A stretch of 54,794 nucleotides of DNA, taken from Lachnospiraceae bacterium UBA1766. Its GTDB lineage: Bacteria; Bacillota; Clostridia; Lachnospirales; Lachnospiraceae. The translations under genes were made by a program, and so were the position numbers. The notes under the pieces were generated by a model. The model was not told the DNA's origin and did no database searches. It saw only the letters and a program-made list of their open reading frames with translations. The stretch lies in contig DCGY01000032.1 of the NCBI GenBank assembly GCA_002314715.1, forward strand, positions 1 through 54,794. Reading direction: 5' to 3'. Below, piece by piece: positions 25,654 to 34,694 of the stretch; positions within the stretch are counted from its first letter, which is position 1; every line of letters starts with the position of its first letter.

Positions 25654-26610
25654 ATGAATTTTATTGATGTACTTTCCCTGGGACAAACCACTTTGGAACT
25701 GGGATTGATTTGTTCGCTTACGGTATTGGCTTTGTTTCTAAGCTATACCATGTTAAATGTCTGTGATCTTTCTACCGACGGATGCTTCACTTTAGGGGCA
25801 TCCGTTGGAGCGATTGTGGCGATTTCCGGACATCCCTATCTGGCAATTGTGGCTGCTATGGCCGCAGGTGTCTGTTCCGGTTTCATTACGGCGCTGCTGC
25901 AGACCAAGATGGGTGTGGACAGCCTGTTGGCCGGTATTATCGTAAATACAGGACTTTATTCCGTAAATATTGCGGTAATGAACGGATCCTCTTTATTGAA
26001 CATGAATAAAACCGTTACAATCTTTACCAAGATGAAGGCATTGTTAAGCGGTACTTTTTTGTCCGGACAATATGTTTTAATTGTTTCGCTTCTGGCTGTT
26101 GCGTTGGTGGTGGCATTTTTGACCTTCTTCCTTCGCACGAAGCTGGGACTTGCTATTCGCGCCACCGGTAATAATCCGGATATGGTAAAGAGTTCCTCCA
26201 TTGACCCGGTTTTCACTACAATCGTTGGTCTTTGCGTGGCCAATTCCTTTACGGCATTGTCCGGCTGCCTTTTATCACAGTCACAGAAGTCAACCGACAT
26301 CAATATCGGAACCGGTATGGTCACCATTGCCTTGGCATCTCTGTTAATCGGTAATGCCTTTATGGGAAGGGGTAGCATTTTAAAACGTGCCATTGGAGTT
26401 GTTTTGGGCGCCATTGTATTCCGTGTGGTTTATGCAATTGCCTTACGTTTACAGATGCCTGCATTTATGTTGAAGCTGGTATCCTCCGTGATTGTCATTT
26501 TGGCGATTTCCGGCCCTTATTTAAAGAAGCAGTACCCGATTATCAAGCGTGTAATGCAGGGCAGAATGGCTTCTAAGGCTTCGGACAAAGCTGCAAAGGA
26601 GGATAAATAA
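25654..26610 (+). CDS. ABC transporter permease (TrpY-like, LivH/RbsC-type fold)
   Basis: 318 aa, almost wholly hydrophobic with about eight to nine helices; the LSTDGCFTLGA and VKSSSIDP segments match the permeases paired with ABC_sub_bind proteins. The ATG at 25654 follows TTTGGAG; the in-frame TTG at 25642 overlaps that ribosome binding site. The gene stops at 26610, with the ATPase ATG at the next base. Confidence 0.86.
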   Translation: MNFIDVLSLGQTTLELGLICSLTVLALFLSYTMLNVCDLSTDGCFTLGASVGAIVAISGHPYLAIVAAMAAGVCSGFITALLQTKMGVDSLLAGIIVNTGLYSVNIAVMNGSSLLNMNKTVTIFTKMKALLSGTFLSGQYVLIVSLLAVALVVAFLTFFLRTKLGLAIRATGNNPDMVKSSSIDPVFTTIVGLCVANSFTALSGCLLSQSQKSTDINIGTGMVTIALASLLIGNAFMGRGSILKRAIGVVLGAIVFRVVYAIALRLQMPAFMLKLVSSVIVILAISGPYLKKQYPIIKRVMQGRMASKASDKAAKEDK

Positions 26611-27396
26611 ATGTTAACCGTAGAAAATTTATCCAAAACCTTTCATCCCGGCACCGTAGACGAAAAGAAAGCATTAAATCAAATCAGTTTCCATTTGAAA
26701 AAGGGAGATTTTGTAACCATTATCGGTTCGAACGGAGCCGGAAAATCCACCCTGTTCAATGCGATTTGCGGCGACTTTATGACAGATGAGGGACGTATCC
26801 TTTTGGATGGGCAGGATATCACCTTTAAACCTTCTCATGTGCGTTCCAGAGATATCGGCCGTTTATTTCAGGACCCTATGCGCGGAAGCGCTCCGGGCAT
26901 GAGTATCGAAGAAAACCTGGCTCTGGCAGCCGGAAACGGTGGATGGTTTTCCGGCATCAAGAAGTCGGACAGAGAAAAGTTTCGTGAGCAGCTGGCACTT
27001 TTGGATATGGGACTGGAGAATCGAATGAAACAGCCCGTTGGTCTTTTGTCCGGCGGACAGCGTCAGGCCCTTACCTTGATGATGGCCACATTGACCGTAC
27101 CCAAGCTTTTGATTCTGGACGAGCATACCGCTGCATTGGATCCGGCCACCGCAGACAAGGTTCTTCGGATTACCAAGGAGGTAGTAGCCAAGCACAATAT
27201 CACAACGCTGATGGTTACCCATAATATGCAGAATGCATTGGAGCTTGGAAACAGAACCTTTATGATGGACAGTGGTCACATTGTACTGGATATCCAGGGA
27301 GAAGAACGTTCCAAGTTGGGAGTTGCCGATCTTTTGGAGCGCTTCCGATTGGGAGCAGGCAAGAATTTGGACAATGACAGAATTTTGCTTTCGTAA
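26611..27396 (+). CDS. ABC transporter ATP-binding protein (TrpZ-like)
   Basis: 261 aa. Walker A GSNGAGKST near 39-47, Q-loop GRLFQDP, signature LSGGQRQA near 145-152, Walker B LLILDEHTAALD and switch His in MVTHNM. The Walker B extension has EHTAALD rather than EPTSALD, a form common in this group. It abuts the permease gene with no gap and ends the operon. Confidence 0.9.
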   Translation: MLTVENLSKTFHPGTVDEKKALNQISFHLKKGDFVTIIGSNGAGKSTLFNAICGDFMTDEGRILLDGQDITFKPSHVRSRDIGRLFQDPMRGSAPGMSIEENLALAAGNGGWFSGIKKSDREKFREQLALLDMGLENRMKQPVGLLSGGQRQALTLMMATLTVPKLLILDEHTAALDPATADKVLRITKEVVAKHNITTLMVTHNMQNALELGNRTFMMDSGHIVLDIQGEERSKLGVADLLERFRLGAGKNLDNDRILLS

Positions 27397-27415
27397 ATTC
27401 TAAAAAAAATATAAA

Positions 27416-27444
27416 TTGCTTTTTAACAGGTTCTATTGTATAGT
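27416..27444 (+). promoter_or_regulatory. Probable promoter of the AGCS symporter gene
   Basis: TTGCTT (27416-27421) and TATAGT (27439-27444) with 17 bases between. The predicted start lies only a few bases before the terminator hairpin at 27455. Confidence 0.5.
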
Positions 27445-27454
27445 AGAGTGGAAC

Positions 27455-27489
27455 AAAGGCGTTCGACATGAGTGTCGAATGCCTTTTTT
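27455..27489 (+). terminator. Terminator hairpin between the ABC importer and the AGCS gene
   Basis: AAAGGCGTTCGACA pairs with TGTCGAATGCCTTT (one G-T pair) around a TGAG loop, with a T run. It ends the importer operon and also lies in the leader of the symporter gene if the promoter at 27416 is used. Confidence 0.85.
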
Positions 27490-27543
27490 GATTATTTACC
27501 AAAGAAGAGCCTAGTGCCTTCGATTGAAAAAGGAGAGTAAAAG

Positions 27544-29073
27544 ATGCAAAGTTTTCTTGAAACACTGACTAGTGTAAATGACAAAGTCAACAGCTTTGCC
27601 TGGGGCTGGTTCGGATTGATTCTGTTGCTTGGTACAGGTGTGATTTGTACCGTTATCACCAAGGCATTTCAGGTAACACACATCCGTCACTGGTGGGGCA
27701 AAACCGTAGGTGGCGTATTCAAAAAGGATTCGCATAACAAAAATGAAGTTGGTGCCGTATCCCAGTTTCAGGCCTTATGTACCGCTTTGGCAGCTACCAT
27801 CGGTACCGGTAATATTGCAGGTGTGGCCGCTGCTATCTGTGTAGGTGGTCCCGGTGCGGTATTCTGGATGTGGATTGCCGCAATTCTTGGTATGATGACC
27901 AACTATTCCGAAAATATTCTGGGTATTTACTATCGTAGAAGAAACTCCGAAAATGAATGGTCCGGTGGTGCAATGTACTACTTAAAGGATGGTCTTGGTT
28001 CCTATAAGGGATTTAAGCAGGTAGGTAGTGTTCTTGCTACAATCTTTGCCGTATTTGCAATCCTTGCTTCCTTCGGTATCGGTAACATGGGCCAGATCAA
28101 CAAGATTACCTTAAATATTCAGTCTGCTTTCTTCGGCTCTGTAGAAGCACCCAAGCTTGCCGGTGTATCTGTAGTAAACTGGGTAATCGGTTTCGCACTT
28201 ATGATTATCGGAGGCTTTATTATTCTCGGTGGTTTGCAGAGAATCGCTGCATTTGCAGAGAGAGTAGTACCTTTCATGGCAGTTGTTTATGTCTTTGGCG
28301 CATTGATTATTATGTTTATGCATATCACCCAGCTTGGTGCAATCTTCGCAGCAATCTTCAAGTTTGCTTTTGGTATTAAGGCAGTTGGTGGTGCTGCTGT
28401 GGGTGTTACCCTTCAGAATGTTATGAAGGCAGGCTGTAAGCGAGGCGTATTCTCCAATGAAGCAGGTCTTGGTTCTTCCGTAATGGTTCATTCCAATTCA
28501 AATGTAAAAGAGCCGGTTAAACAGGGCTTGTGGGGTATCTTTGAAGTGTTTGCAGATACCATTATCGTATGTACCATGACTGCAGTTGTTGTTTTATCCT
28601 CCGGAGCCATTGATTTGTCTACCGGTCTTGCAGCAGAGGGGACCAATGACGCGACCTTGGTTGCACAGGCATTCGGAAACAGCTTCGGTAAGCTTGGTGA
28701 AGGCTTCGTAGCAATCGCAGTATTGTTATTTGCATTTACCACGGTAATGGGCTGGTCTCATTACGGCTCTAAGGCAGTAGAGTACCTCTTCGGTGTAAAG
28801 GGTGCAAAGATTTACCGCGTAATCTTCGTTCTTATGATGATTTCCGGTGCAATCATGACCTCTTCTCTTGCATGGGATATTTCCGATACCTTCAATGGTT
28901 TGATGATGATCCCCAACTTGATTGGTGTATTGGCATTGACTCCTGTTGTTGTGAAATTGACCAATAACTATGTTGCCAGAAAGATGAAGGGCGAGGATAT
29001 CGAGCCCATGCTTTCTTATGATCCTGCTATTCAGGCAGAGCATGCGAAGGCTGTCAAAGAAGGCGCAGAATAA
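27544..29073 (+). CDS. AGCS-family amino-acid:cation symporter
   Basis: A 509-aa sodium:alanine/glycine symporter of the AGCS family with about eleven helices. TALAATIGTGNIAGVA near 82-97 is the family signature that binds substrate and sodium, and GGAMYYLKDGLG and FSNEAGLGS are conserved. It imports alanine, glycine or similar amino acids with Na+ or H+. The ATG at 27544 has an AAGGAG ribosome binding site. It is a single-gene unit with its own terminator. No glycine riboswitch core is seen upstream. Confidence 0.93.
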   Translation: MQSFLETLTSVNDKVNSFAWGWFGLILLLGTGVICTVITKAFQVTHIRHWWGKTVGGVFKKDSHNKNEVGAVSQFQALCTALAATIGTGNIAGVAAAICVGGPGAVFWMWIAAILGMMTNYSENILGIYYRRRNSENEWSGGAMYYLKDGLGSYKGFKQVGSVLATIFAVFAILASFGIGNMGQINKITLNIQSAFFGSVEAPKLAGVSVVNWVIGFALMIIGGFIILGGLQRIAAFAERVVPFMAVVYVFGALIIMFMHITQLGAIFAAIFKFAFGIKAVGGAAVGVTLQNVMKAGCKRGVFSNEAGLGSSVMVHSNSNVKEPVKQGLWGIFEVFADTIIVCTMTAVVVLSSGAIDLSTGLAAEGTNDATLVAQAFGNSFGKLGEGFVAIAVLLFAFTTVMGWSHYGSKAVEYLFGVKGAKIYRVIFVLMMISGAIMTSSLAWDISDTFNGLMMIPNLIGVLALTPVVVKLTNNYVARKMKGEDIEPMLSYDPAIQAEHAKAVKEGAE

Positions 29074-29104
29074 TTGTGCGGAATTTAATTTTATAGGCAA
29101 TATA

Positions 29105-29136
29105 CGCCCTCTGCATCGCGGAGGGCGTTTTCATTT
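29105..29136 (+). terminator. AGCS gene terminator
   Basis: CGCCCTC pairs with GAGGGCG around a 9-base loop, followed by TTTTC. Confidence 0.82.
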
Positions 29137-29151
29137 GATTAAGCAAGACCG

Positions 29152-29180
29152 GTCACTGTGAAAACAGTGGCTTTTTTTCT
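29152..29180 (+). terminator. Second terminator hairpin after the AGCS gene
   Basis: GTCACTGT pairs with ACAGTGGC around a GAAA-type loop and is followed by seven T residues, so two terminators stand back to back before the exporter operon. Confidence 0.75.
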
Positions 29181-29186
29181 TTTTGA

Positions 29187-29195
29187 TGTTATAAT
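29187..29195 (+). promoter_or_regulatory. Extended -10 promoter of the ABC exporter operon
   Basis: TGT-TATAAT is an extended -10 element about 40 bases before the GTG start; no good -35 box is visible. Confidence 0.5.
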
Positions 29196-29233
29196 GGGAA
29201 AATAGTCTTATGAAACAGAGGGGATAGAGAAAA

Positions 29234-31090
29234 GTGGAAAAGAAAAAAACAGAAGAAATCGGAAAGGGAAAAGCATTCTTAAACACCATGTACTCCTTAA
29301 AGCTTATGTGGCAGATTTCGCCGGCAAGAGTGGTGCATTCCGCTATCAAGCGATTGGCGGGATATTTCGAGTGGCTCTTTTACAGCGCCTTCTTTCTGGT
29401 GTATGTCATCAGTTCCCTGGAGTCGGGAGAAGCATTTTCCAAGATGCTGGTATTTTTAGCAATTACCGCTTCCGTATTTATTTGCCTGAATATTTATTAC
29501 GCATATTTGGAGGGCAAATTTTTGCCTGAGACAGAGCCAAAAATCAATAATGGCTTATATAATATGCTCTTAAAGAAGGCTGTCAACGTGGAGCTGGAAT
29601 GCTTTGAGGACAGTGATTTTTACAACAAATATACCCTGGCTATGGAGTCGGCGGACACGAGACTTTCTGCTACGGTAGATTCTTTCTTCGGCGTAATCTT
29701 TGGTCTGTTGGCAAGTATTTTTGCCTTCGCCTATATGTACAGCGTGGACCATATCTCCATTTTGTTTATCCTGTTTCCTATTATTGGAAACTTCGGATTT
29801 AACCGGGTCCTCAGTAAGATTGACTACCTTCGAAATAAAGACATGGCACCCCATAACCGCACGGTAGCCTATGTGAACCGTGTCATGTATCTGCCGGAAT
29901 ATGCCAAGGAGCTTCGTCTCACCGGAGTATTTCGGCTGATGCAAAGACAGTATCGGGAAGCCATTGACGGTATGGCCGATGCCACCAGAAAATATACGCT
30001 AAAGGGTATGATTTTCCATTGGCTGTACGTAAACTTTACCTTTACTTTTATTTTTGAGGGCATGCTGATGTACGGAGCCTATCGTGCCATCGTATCACAT
30101 ACCATCGGTCTGGCTCAGTTGGCAGTTATTACCAGTATGATGGTTTCCACCACCTGGATTCTGATTGGCTTTACGGACAGCATCACGGAGAGCTTCAAAA
30201 ACGGTTTGTTCCTGGAATACCTAAAAGGTTTTTTGGAGTATGAGGAGAAAATTCCGGAGGATTTTGACGGAGAGGATCCCGGCAGTCGCATTGAAACATT
30301 GGAATTTCGGAATGTGTCCTTCTCCTACAAGGATACAGAGGTGATTCATAACCTGAATATGCGCTTTGAGGAGGGGAAAACCTATGCCCTGGTAGGCCAT
30401 AACGGAGCCGGAAAAACCACTATCATTAAACTTTTGCTTCGCTTTTATGACCCGACAGAGGGGGCTATTTATTTAAACGGCAAGGATATCCGTACCTACA
30501 ATTTGCGGAAGTATCGTGACCTGTTTGCCACAGCCTTTCAGGATAACCGTATTTTCTCCATGTCCGTCCTGGATAATGTCATGATGAAGGACGGAAAGGA
30601 TGAAGAGACCGACCGAAAGACAGCCATAGCAGCCCTGGAATTGTCCGGCGTGTATGAGAAAATATTGACCCTGCCCCATGGCATTGACACCATTCTGACA
30701 CGTGAGTTTGACGATGAGGGAGCTTTATTATCCGGCGGTGAAACTCAGAAAATTGTGGTGGCAAGAGCCTTTGCAAAAGACTGTCCCTTTAAGGTGTTTG
30801 ACGAACCTTCCAGTGCCCTGGATCCCATCGCTGAATACCAATTGTTTGAAAATATCTCAAAGACCTGTGGGGAAAAGGTGCTGGTATTTATTTCCCACCG
30901 TCTGTCTTCGGTAAAGAGTGCGGACCAAATCTATTTACTGGAGCATGGTACCGTCAAGGAAAGCGGAAGTCATGAAGCGCTTTTGAATCAGAAGGGCGCT
31001 TATGCGGATATGTATTTAAAACAGGCCAGAAACTACCTGGCGGACGATTTCTATCAGGTAGGCACTGACAAAAAGGAGGTGCAGGCATGA
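29234..31090 (+). CDS. ABC exporter half-transporter A (permease-ATPase)
   Basis: 618 aa. Six membrane helices between about 45 and 330 are followed by a nucleotide-binding domain: Walker A GHNGAGKTT near 388-396, Q-loop ATAFQDN, signature LSGGETQK, Walker B FKVFDEPSSALD and switch His in FISHR. The start is GTG at 29234 with GAGGGG about 11 bases before it; no ATG occurs before codon 19. It overlaps the partner gene by four bases (ATGA), so the two half-transporters are surely made together and form a heterodimer. Similar pairs export peptides, drugs or lipids; the cargo is unknown and no precursor peptide gene is next to it. Confidence 0.9.
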   Translation: MEKKKTEEIGKGKAFLNTMYSLKLMWQISPARVVHSAIKRLAGYFEWLFYSAFFLVYVISSLESGEAFSKMLVFLAITASVFICLNIYYAYLEGKFLPETEPKINNGLYNMLLKKAVNVELECFEDSDFYNKYTLAMESADTRLSATVDSFFGVIFGLLASIFAFAYMYSVDHISILFILFPIIGNFGFNRVLSKIDYLRNKDMAPHNRTVAYVNRVMYLPEYAKELRLTGVFRLMQRQYREAIDGMADATRKYTLKGMIFHWLYVNFTFTFIFEGMLMYGAYRAIVSHTIGLAQLAVITSMMVSTTWILIGFTDSITESFKNGLFLEYLKGFLEYEEKIPEDFDGEDPGSRIETLEFRNVSFSYKDTEVIHNLNMRFEEGKTYALVGHNGAGKTTIIKLLLRFYDPTEGAIYLNGKDIRTYNLRKYRDLFATAFQDNRIFSMSVLDNVMMKDGKDEETDRKTAIAALELSGVYEKILTLPHGIDTILTREFDDEGALLSGGETQKIVVARAFAKDCPFKVFDEPSSALDPIAEYQLFENISKTCGEKVLVFISHRLSSVKSADQIYLLEHGTVKESGSHEALLNQKGAYADMYLKQARNYLADDFYQVGTDKKEVQA

Positions 31091-32883
31091 AAAAAGTAAT
31101 GAACAATCACCTCTTTTTGTGGAAGCTTTGTTTTAAGACCTGTCCGGCATATATGCTGTATGTCATCTTTGATGCCTTTCGATATCGTTTCATGATATTC
31201 CTGGAGCATACCCTTGGTATTCGCTATGTGCTTCATTGCGCCGAATACGGGGAGCCCTTTTATAAGGCATTTTTGTTTGTGGGAATGATTGCCCTCCTGA
31301 TGTTCGTGTTAATGATTCCGGACGGATATTTTGCTCACAATATGCATTATCGCTGCAAGCCCAAGCTGTACAGGGCCTTAAAGGACCAGATGTTTGAAAA
31401 AGCGGCAAAGCTGGACCTAAACTGTTATGATGACCCGGATTATTATAATGAATTTGTATTGGCAGTATCCCAGTCCGAGAATTCCATTGAACGATTTTTA
31501 CTCACCTTAAAGAATGCGGTGCAGTGTATTACCGCCCTTTCTTCTCTGGGTATCTTTTATTTGCTGGTAGACTGGAAGGGTATCGTCTTCGTAATGGTTT
31601 CCTTTGTCCTTCGTTTCCTGCTTTCCAAGAAGCTGAACAAGGTAAACTATGATGTAAAACTTCAGGTAAATCCCAAAGAACGTAAGCGCAATTATGTAAA
31701 TCGTATTTTTTACCTGAAGGATTATGCCAAGGAGCTTCGTATGCACCATGGCGTGGGAGAGTTCCTGGAGGGAGAATTCCGGGAAGCCAATGAGGAAATG
31801 GTGGAAATAAACCGAAAGGCATCCGGCCGCAGAACCTGGCTCCGTTTCGCCAGGGTGTATCTGGTAGGTGATTTTATAACGGATGTACTCTATGTGGTTT
31901 ATCTGATTTACAGCGCTGCTGTGCTTCGTACCATTGATTACAGCAATGCGGTGGTTCTGTTTAATAACCAGGGAAGCTTGCGCGGCAATATGAATATGCT
32001 GGCAGATCTGATTTCCCAGACCCACGAAAACAGTCTGTATATTGACAAAATTCGCGCCTTTTTAGCATATGAACCCAAGCTGGAGAAGGAAGAAGGGGAG
32101 AAGGTTCCCCAGGGAATCGGCGAACTTTCCTTAAAGCATGTTTCCTTCCGCTATCGGGAAGATGTACCGGATACCCTGCAGGATATTTCCCTGGAGGTAA
32201 AGCCCGGAGAACATGTGGCCATTGTAGGATACAACGGCGCCGGAAAGACCACCCTGATTAAACTTTTGATGCGGTTGTATGACCCCACCCAAGGTGAAAT
32301 TGATTACCACGGAAAATCCATACGGGAGTATTTGCCCTCCGATTACAGAAGACGCTTCGGTGTCGTATTCCAGGACTTCCAGCTCTACGGAGCGAAGCTT
32401 TCTGAGAATGTGGTAATGGATAATTTAAGCCCGGAGGATTTGGAAAAAGAGAGTTCCAAGATTACCGCGGCACTTGAAAAGTCCGGGTTTGGAGAACGTC
32501 TGTCCCGTATGAACAAGGGTCTTATGACCTCAGTGACCACGGAGTTTGATTCGGAAGGAACCGACTTTTCCGGTGGTGAGGGGCAAAAGATTGCTATTTC
32601 CAGAGCCTTTTACAAAAATGCGGATATTCTTATTATGGATGAGCCGTCCAGCGCATTGGACCCTATTGCAGAGTATGAACTAAACCGTGCCATGGAGGAA
32701 GCGGCAGAGGGAAAGACAGTATTTTATATTTCCCATCGCTTGTCCACTACCAGAAACGCAGACCGAATTGTCATGCTGGAAAAGGGTCGGATTATCGAGG
32801 AAGGTACCCATGACCAGCTGCTGGCCAGAAACGGCAAGTACGCCGAAATGTGGAATGTACAGGCAAGTAATTACAAATCATAA
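31087..32883 (+). CDS. ABC exporter half-transporter B (permease-ATPase)
   Basis: 598 aa, same layout as its partner: six helices and then an ATPase with Walker A GYNGAGKTTL, FGVVFQDFQLYG Q-loop, signature FSGGEGQK, Walker B ILIMDEPSSALD and switch His in YISHR. Both partners keep a Glu after the Walker B Asp, so both ATP sites could hydrolyse. The ATGA overlap with the upstream gene shows translational coupling. Confidence 0.9.
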   Translation: MKKVMNNHLFLWKLCFKTCPAYMLYVIFDAFRYRFMIFLEHTLGIRYVLHCAEYGEPFYKAFLFVGMIALLMFVLMIPDGYFAHNMHYRCKPKLYRALKDQMFEKAAKLDLNCYDDPDYYNEFVLAVSQSENSIERFLLTLKNAVQCITALSSLGIFYLLVDWKGIVFVMVSFVLRFLLSKKLNKVNYDVKLQVNPKERKRNYVNRIFYLKDYAKELRMHHGVGEFLEGEFREANEEMVEINRKASGRRTWLRFARVYLVGDFITDVLYVVYLIYSAAVLRTIDYSNAVVLFNNQGSLRGNMNMLADLISQTHENSLYIDKIRAFLAYEPKLEKEEGEKVPQGIGELSLKHVSFRYREDVPDTLQDISLEVKPGEHVAIVGYNGAGKTTLIKLLMRLYDPTQGEIDYHGKSIREYLPSDYRRRFGVVFQDFQLYGAKLSENVVMDNLSPEDLEKESSKITAALEKSGFGERLSRMNKGLMTSVTTEFDSEGTDFSGGEGQKIAISRAFYKNADILIMDEPSSALDPIAEYELNRAMEEAAEGKTVFYISHRLSTTRNADRIVMLEKGRIIEEGTHDQLLARNGKYAEMWNVQASNYKS

Positions 32884-32990
32884 GAGATTTTCTGTTTTTT
32901 CGTATGGGCATAGATGTATCAGCTGCCGGCTGTAGTCATCCGTATGTATACACAAGTTTATAGATTAAATAATACTTTATGACAATTGCC

Positions 32991-33036
32991 AAGATGCTTT
33001 GGAAATGCGACGCTATTTTCAAAGCATCTTTTCTTT
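32991..33036 (+). terminator. Terminator of the ABC exporter operon
   Basis: AAGATGCTTTGGAAAT pairs with ATTTTCAAAGCATCTT (16 positions, one G-T) around a GCGACGCT loop, followed by TTCTTTT. Confidence 0.82.
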
Positions 33037-33189
33037 TGCGCTCCTTGGCGTGTCTAAATCACCTCTTATTTTTCTATAAAAGGAATCCATGCTTTCAAAA
33101 ATCACATCTATGGCGGGAGTCCTTAAAAAGGTAGAATAAGTTTCTTATCAAACAAATTCAATCCGAGAAATGATAAGGACAGAACAGAA
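33037..33189. other. Gene-free stretch between two terminators
   Basis: I see no ORF of note, riboswitch core or repeat in this AT-rich stretch between two strong terminators. The second terminator might end a short transcript that starts here, but no convincing promoter is visible. Confidence 0.35.
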
Positions 33190-33227
33190 AACCGGGGAGT
33201 GACGGATGCGTCGCTCCCTGGTTTTTG
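33190..33227 (+). terminator. Strong terminator hairpin in intergenic region
   Basis: ACCGGGGAGTGACG pairs with CGTCGCTCCCTGGT (two wobble pairs) around GATG, then TTTTTG. No gene ends just before it, so it may end a small RNA. Confidence 0.75.
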
Positions 33228-33272
33228 TTTGTGTGAAATGTTTCGGTCCTAGGGATTCGTGCGTAAGTTTGC

Positions 33273-33301
33273 TTGACGAAGAAATGGACCTAAATTAAAA
33301 T
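33273..33301 (+). promoter_or_regulatory. Promoter of the U32-pair operon
   Basis: TTGACG (33273-33278) and TAAAAT (33296-33301), 17-base spacer, about 32 bases before the first ATG. Confidence 0.65.
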
Positions 33302-33333
33302 AAAATGAGAAGAAAAACAGAAAGGAGCAGCCT

Positions 33334-34677
33334 ATGATTCCCTTTGCCATCGGAGCGGTTCTGATTACAAAAAAAGATAATTCTGTGGTAGAAGCCGGTT
33401 TAACAGATTGCAATGCGGAAGGCTTTTCTTTTCGGTTATCGGAAAAGCTTGATTACGGAGAAATCGATTCGGTGTGCCTGAAGCTTTTTGCATGGGAGGC
33501 GGATCAATTCAGTAGCCTTGAATTTGGTGCGGAGGGACTAAAGACAGTTGAGCAGAATGACTTCTTTTGGGTGTATCGGGTAGAAGAAACCGGGGATGAA
33601 TACGAAGCGCTTGTCCGGGATTTTTGGAAACAGTATTCCCAATATGTGAAGTGGAAGAAAGAAGGGTCACCGGAGCAGTTATCCCATTTTTTGACGGGTT
33701 ATCCGGAGGGCGAAGAAGACAACTTTGCCCCGGATTTTTCGGAGCAGAAGAAGGCCTGGAGCAGAGAGATTCTTTCGAATTGTCATTGGGACAATGCTGA
33801 CTTGGAGGGGATGGAATTGGCCCTTTCGGTGGATTCTCTTGACATGCTGGAGCGGTATTTGCAGCTTCCCATGGAGGCGTTTTTTCGGGAACGGCTGGAG
33901 GGTAGTTTCCTGACAGAGCATCCGATTTCCGGGATGCGACCCAAGGGGATTTTCATTGGTAATTCGTTTTGTGCCCATCAGCTTCCTACGTTGGATAAAA
34001 TCCTTGCGACCTACGAGAAAGCAGAGCGGGAAGGCATTTGTGTAACCCTTTGTCTTCCATGTATGCAGGAATCCTATCTGCAGGATAGAATGACACTTAT
34101 AGAGAAACTATGGGGATTTCTGGAAAGAAAAAATGCGACCATGGAGGTGGTAGTAAACGACTGGGGAACGATGGAATTACTAAAGGAGAAAACCACTCGT
34201 TTGATACCGGTTTTGGGAGTGCTTTTGAATAAACGCAGAAAAGATCCCCGTATGAAATATCAGAGGGAATACAGCAGGAGTCAAAAGGCCCCTTTTGGGA
34301 ATGCACTTTCCCTGGAGGCGTATCGGAGGCGACGAAAGGAGGAGGGAATAGAAATTTATTCCTGGGAGGCAGACGGTGGTACGCCGGATTTGCCCATGGG
34401 AATCAATATCCTGCAGATTCCCTATTATCAGACCAATACCTCCCAAATGTGTCCCCTCTATGCAGTGTGTAAGGAAGGAAATCGGGGGATTCAGTATGAG
34501 GTGGAGAATTGCCCCGAGTTTTGCAAGGAATATGTGCTTTTGTATCCCAAGCATCTACATCTGATCGGACGGTTTAATTCTCTGTTTGGAATGGCTTTGG
34601 AAACATTGCAGGACAGTGCCTTTCTAAAAGCCTACAAAGAAAGTGGGCTGAAACGAATCGTACTGACGTTATGGTAA
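33334..34677 (+). CDS. Uncharacterised protein with C-terminal U32/UbiV-like cysteine motif
   Basis: 447 aa, soluble. The N-terminal half (1-190) is acidic and not recognised. From about 205 the protein reads like a degenerate U32 barrel (GIFIGNSFCAHQLPTLDKIL). The C-terminal part has four Cys in CPLYAVC and CPEFCKEY, followed by HLHLIGRFNSL, a spacing that suggests an iron-sulfur site as in UbiU/UbiV. It overlaps or nearly touches the downstream U32 gene, so the two likely form a complex. Ribosome binding site AAAGGAG precedes ATG 33334. Function unknown. Confidence 0.72.
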   Translation: MIPFAIGAVLITKKDNSVVEAGLTDCNAEGFSFRLSEKLDYGEIDSVCLKLFAWEADQFSSLEFGAEGLKTVEQNDFFWVYRVEETGDEYEALVRDFWKQYSQYVKWKKEGSPEQLSHFLTGYPEGEEDNFAPDFSEQKKAWSREILSNCHWDNADLEGMELALSVDSLDMLERYLQLPMEAFFRERLEGSFLTEHPISGMRPKGIFIGNSFCAHQLPTLDKILATYEKAEREGICVTLCLPCMQESYLQDRMTLIEKLWGFLERKNATMEVVVNDWGTMELLKEKTTRLIPVLGVLLNKRRKDPRMKYQREYSRSQKAPFGNALSLEAYRRRRKEEGIEIYSWEADGGTPDLPMGINILQIPYYQTNTSQMCPLYAVCKEGNRGIQYEVENCPEFCKEYVLLYPKHLHLIGRFNSLFGMALETLQDSAFLKAYKESGLKRIVLTLW

Positions 34678-34694
34678 ATAAGGACGGGAAGCTT

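Noticed and set aside
31507..32025. 172-aa minus-strand open frame in the ABC exporter gene
   Set aside because: Shadow frame in a clearly coding region with intact plus-strand motifs.
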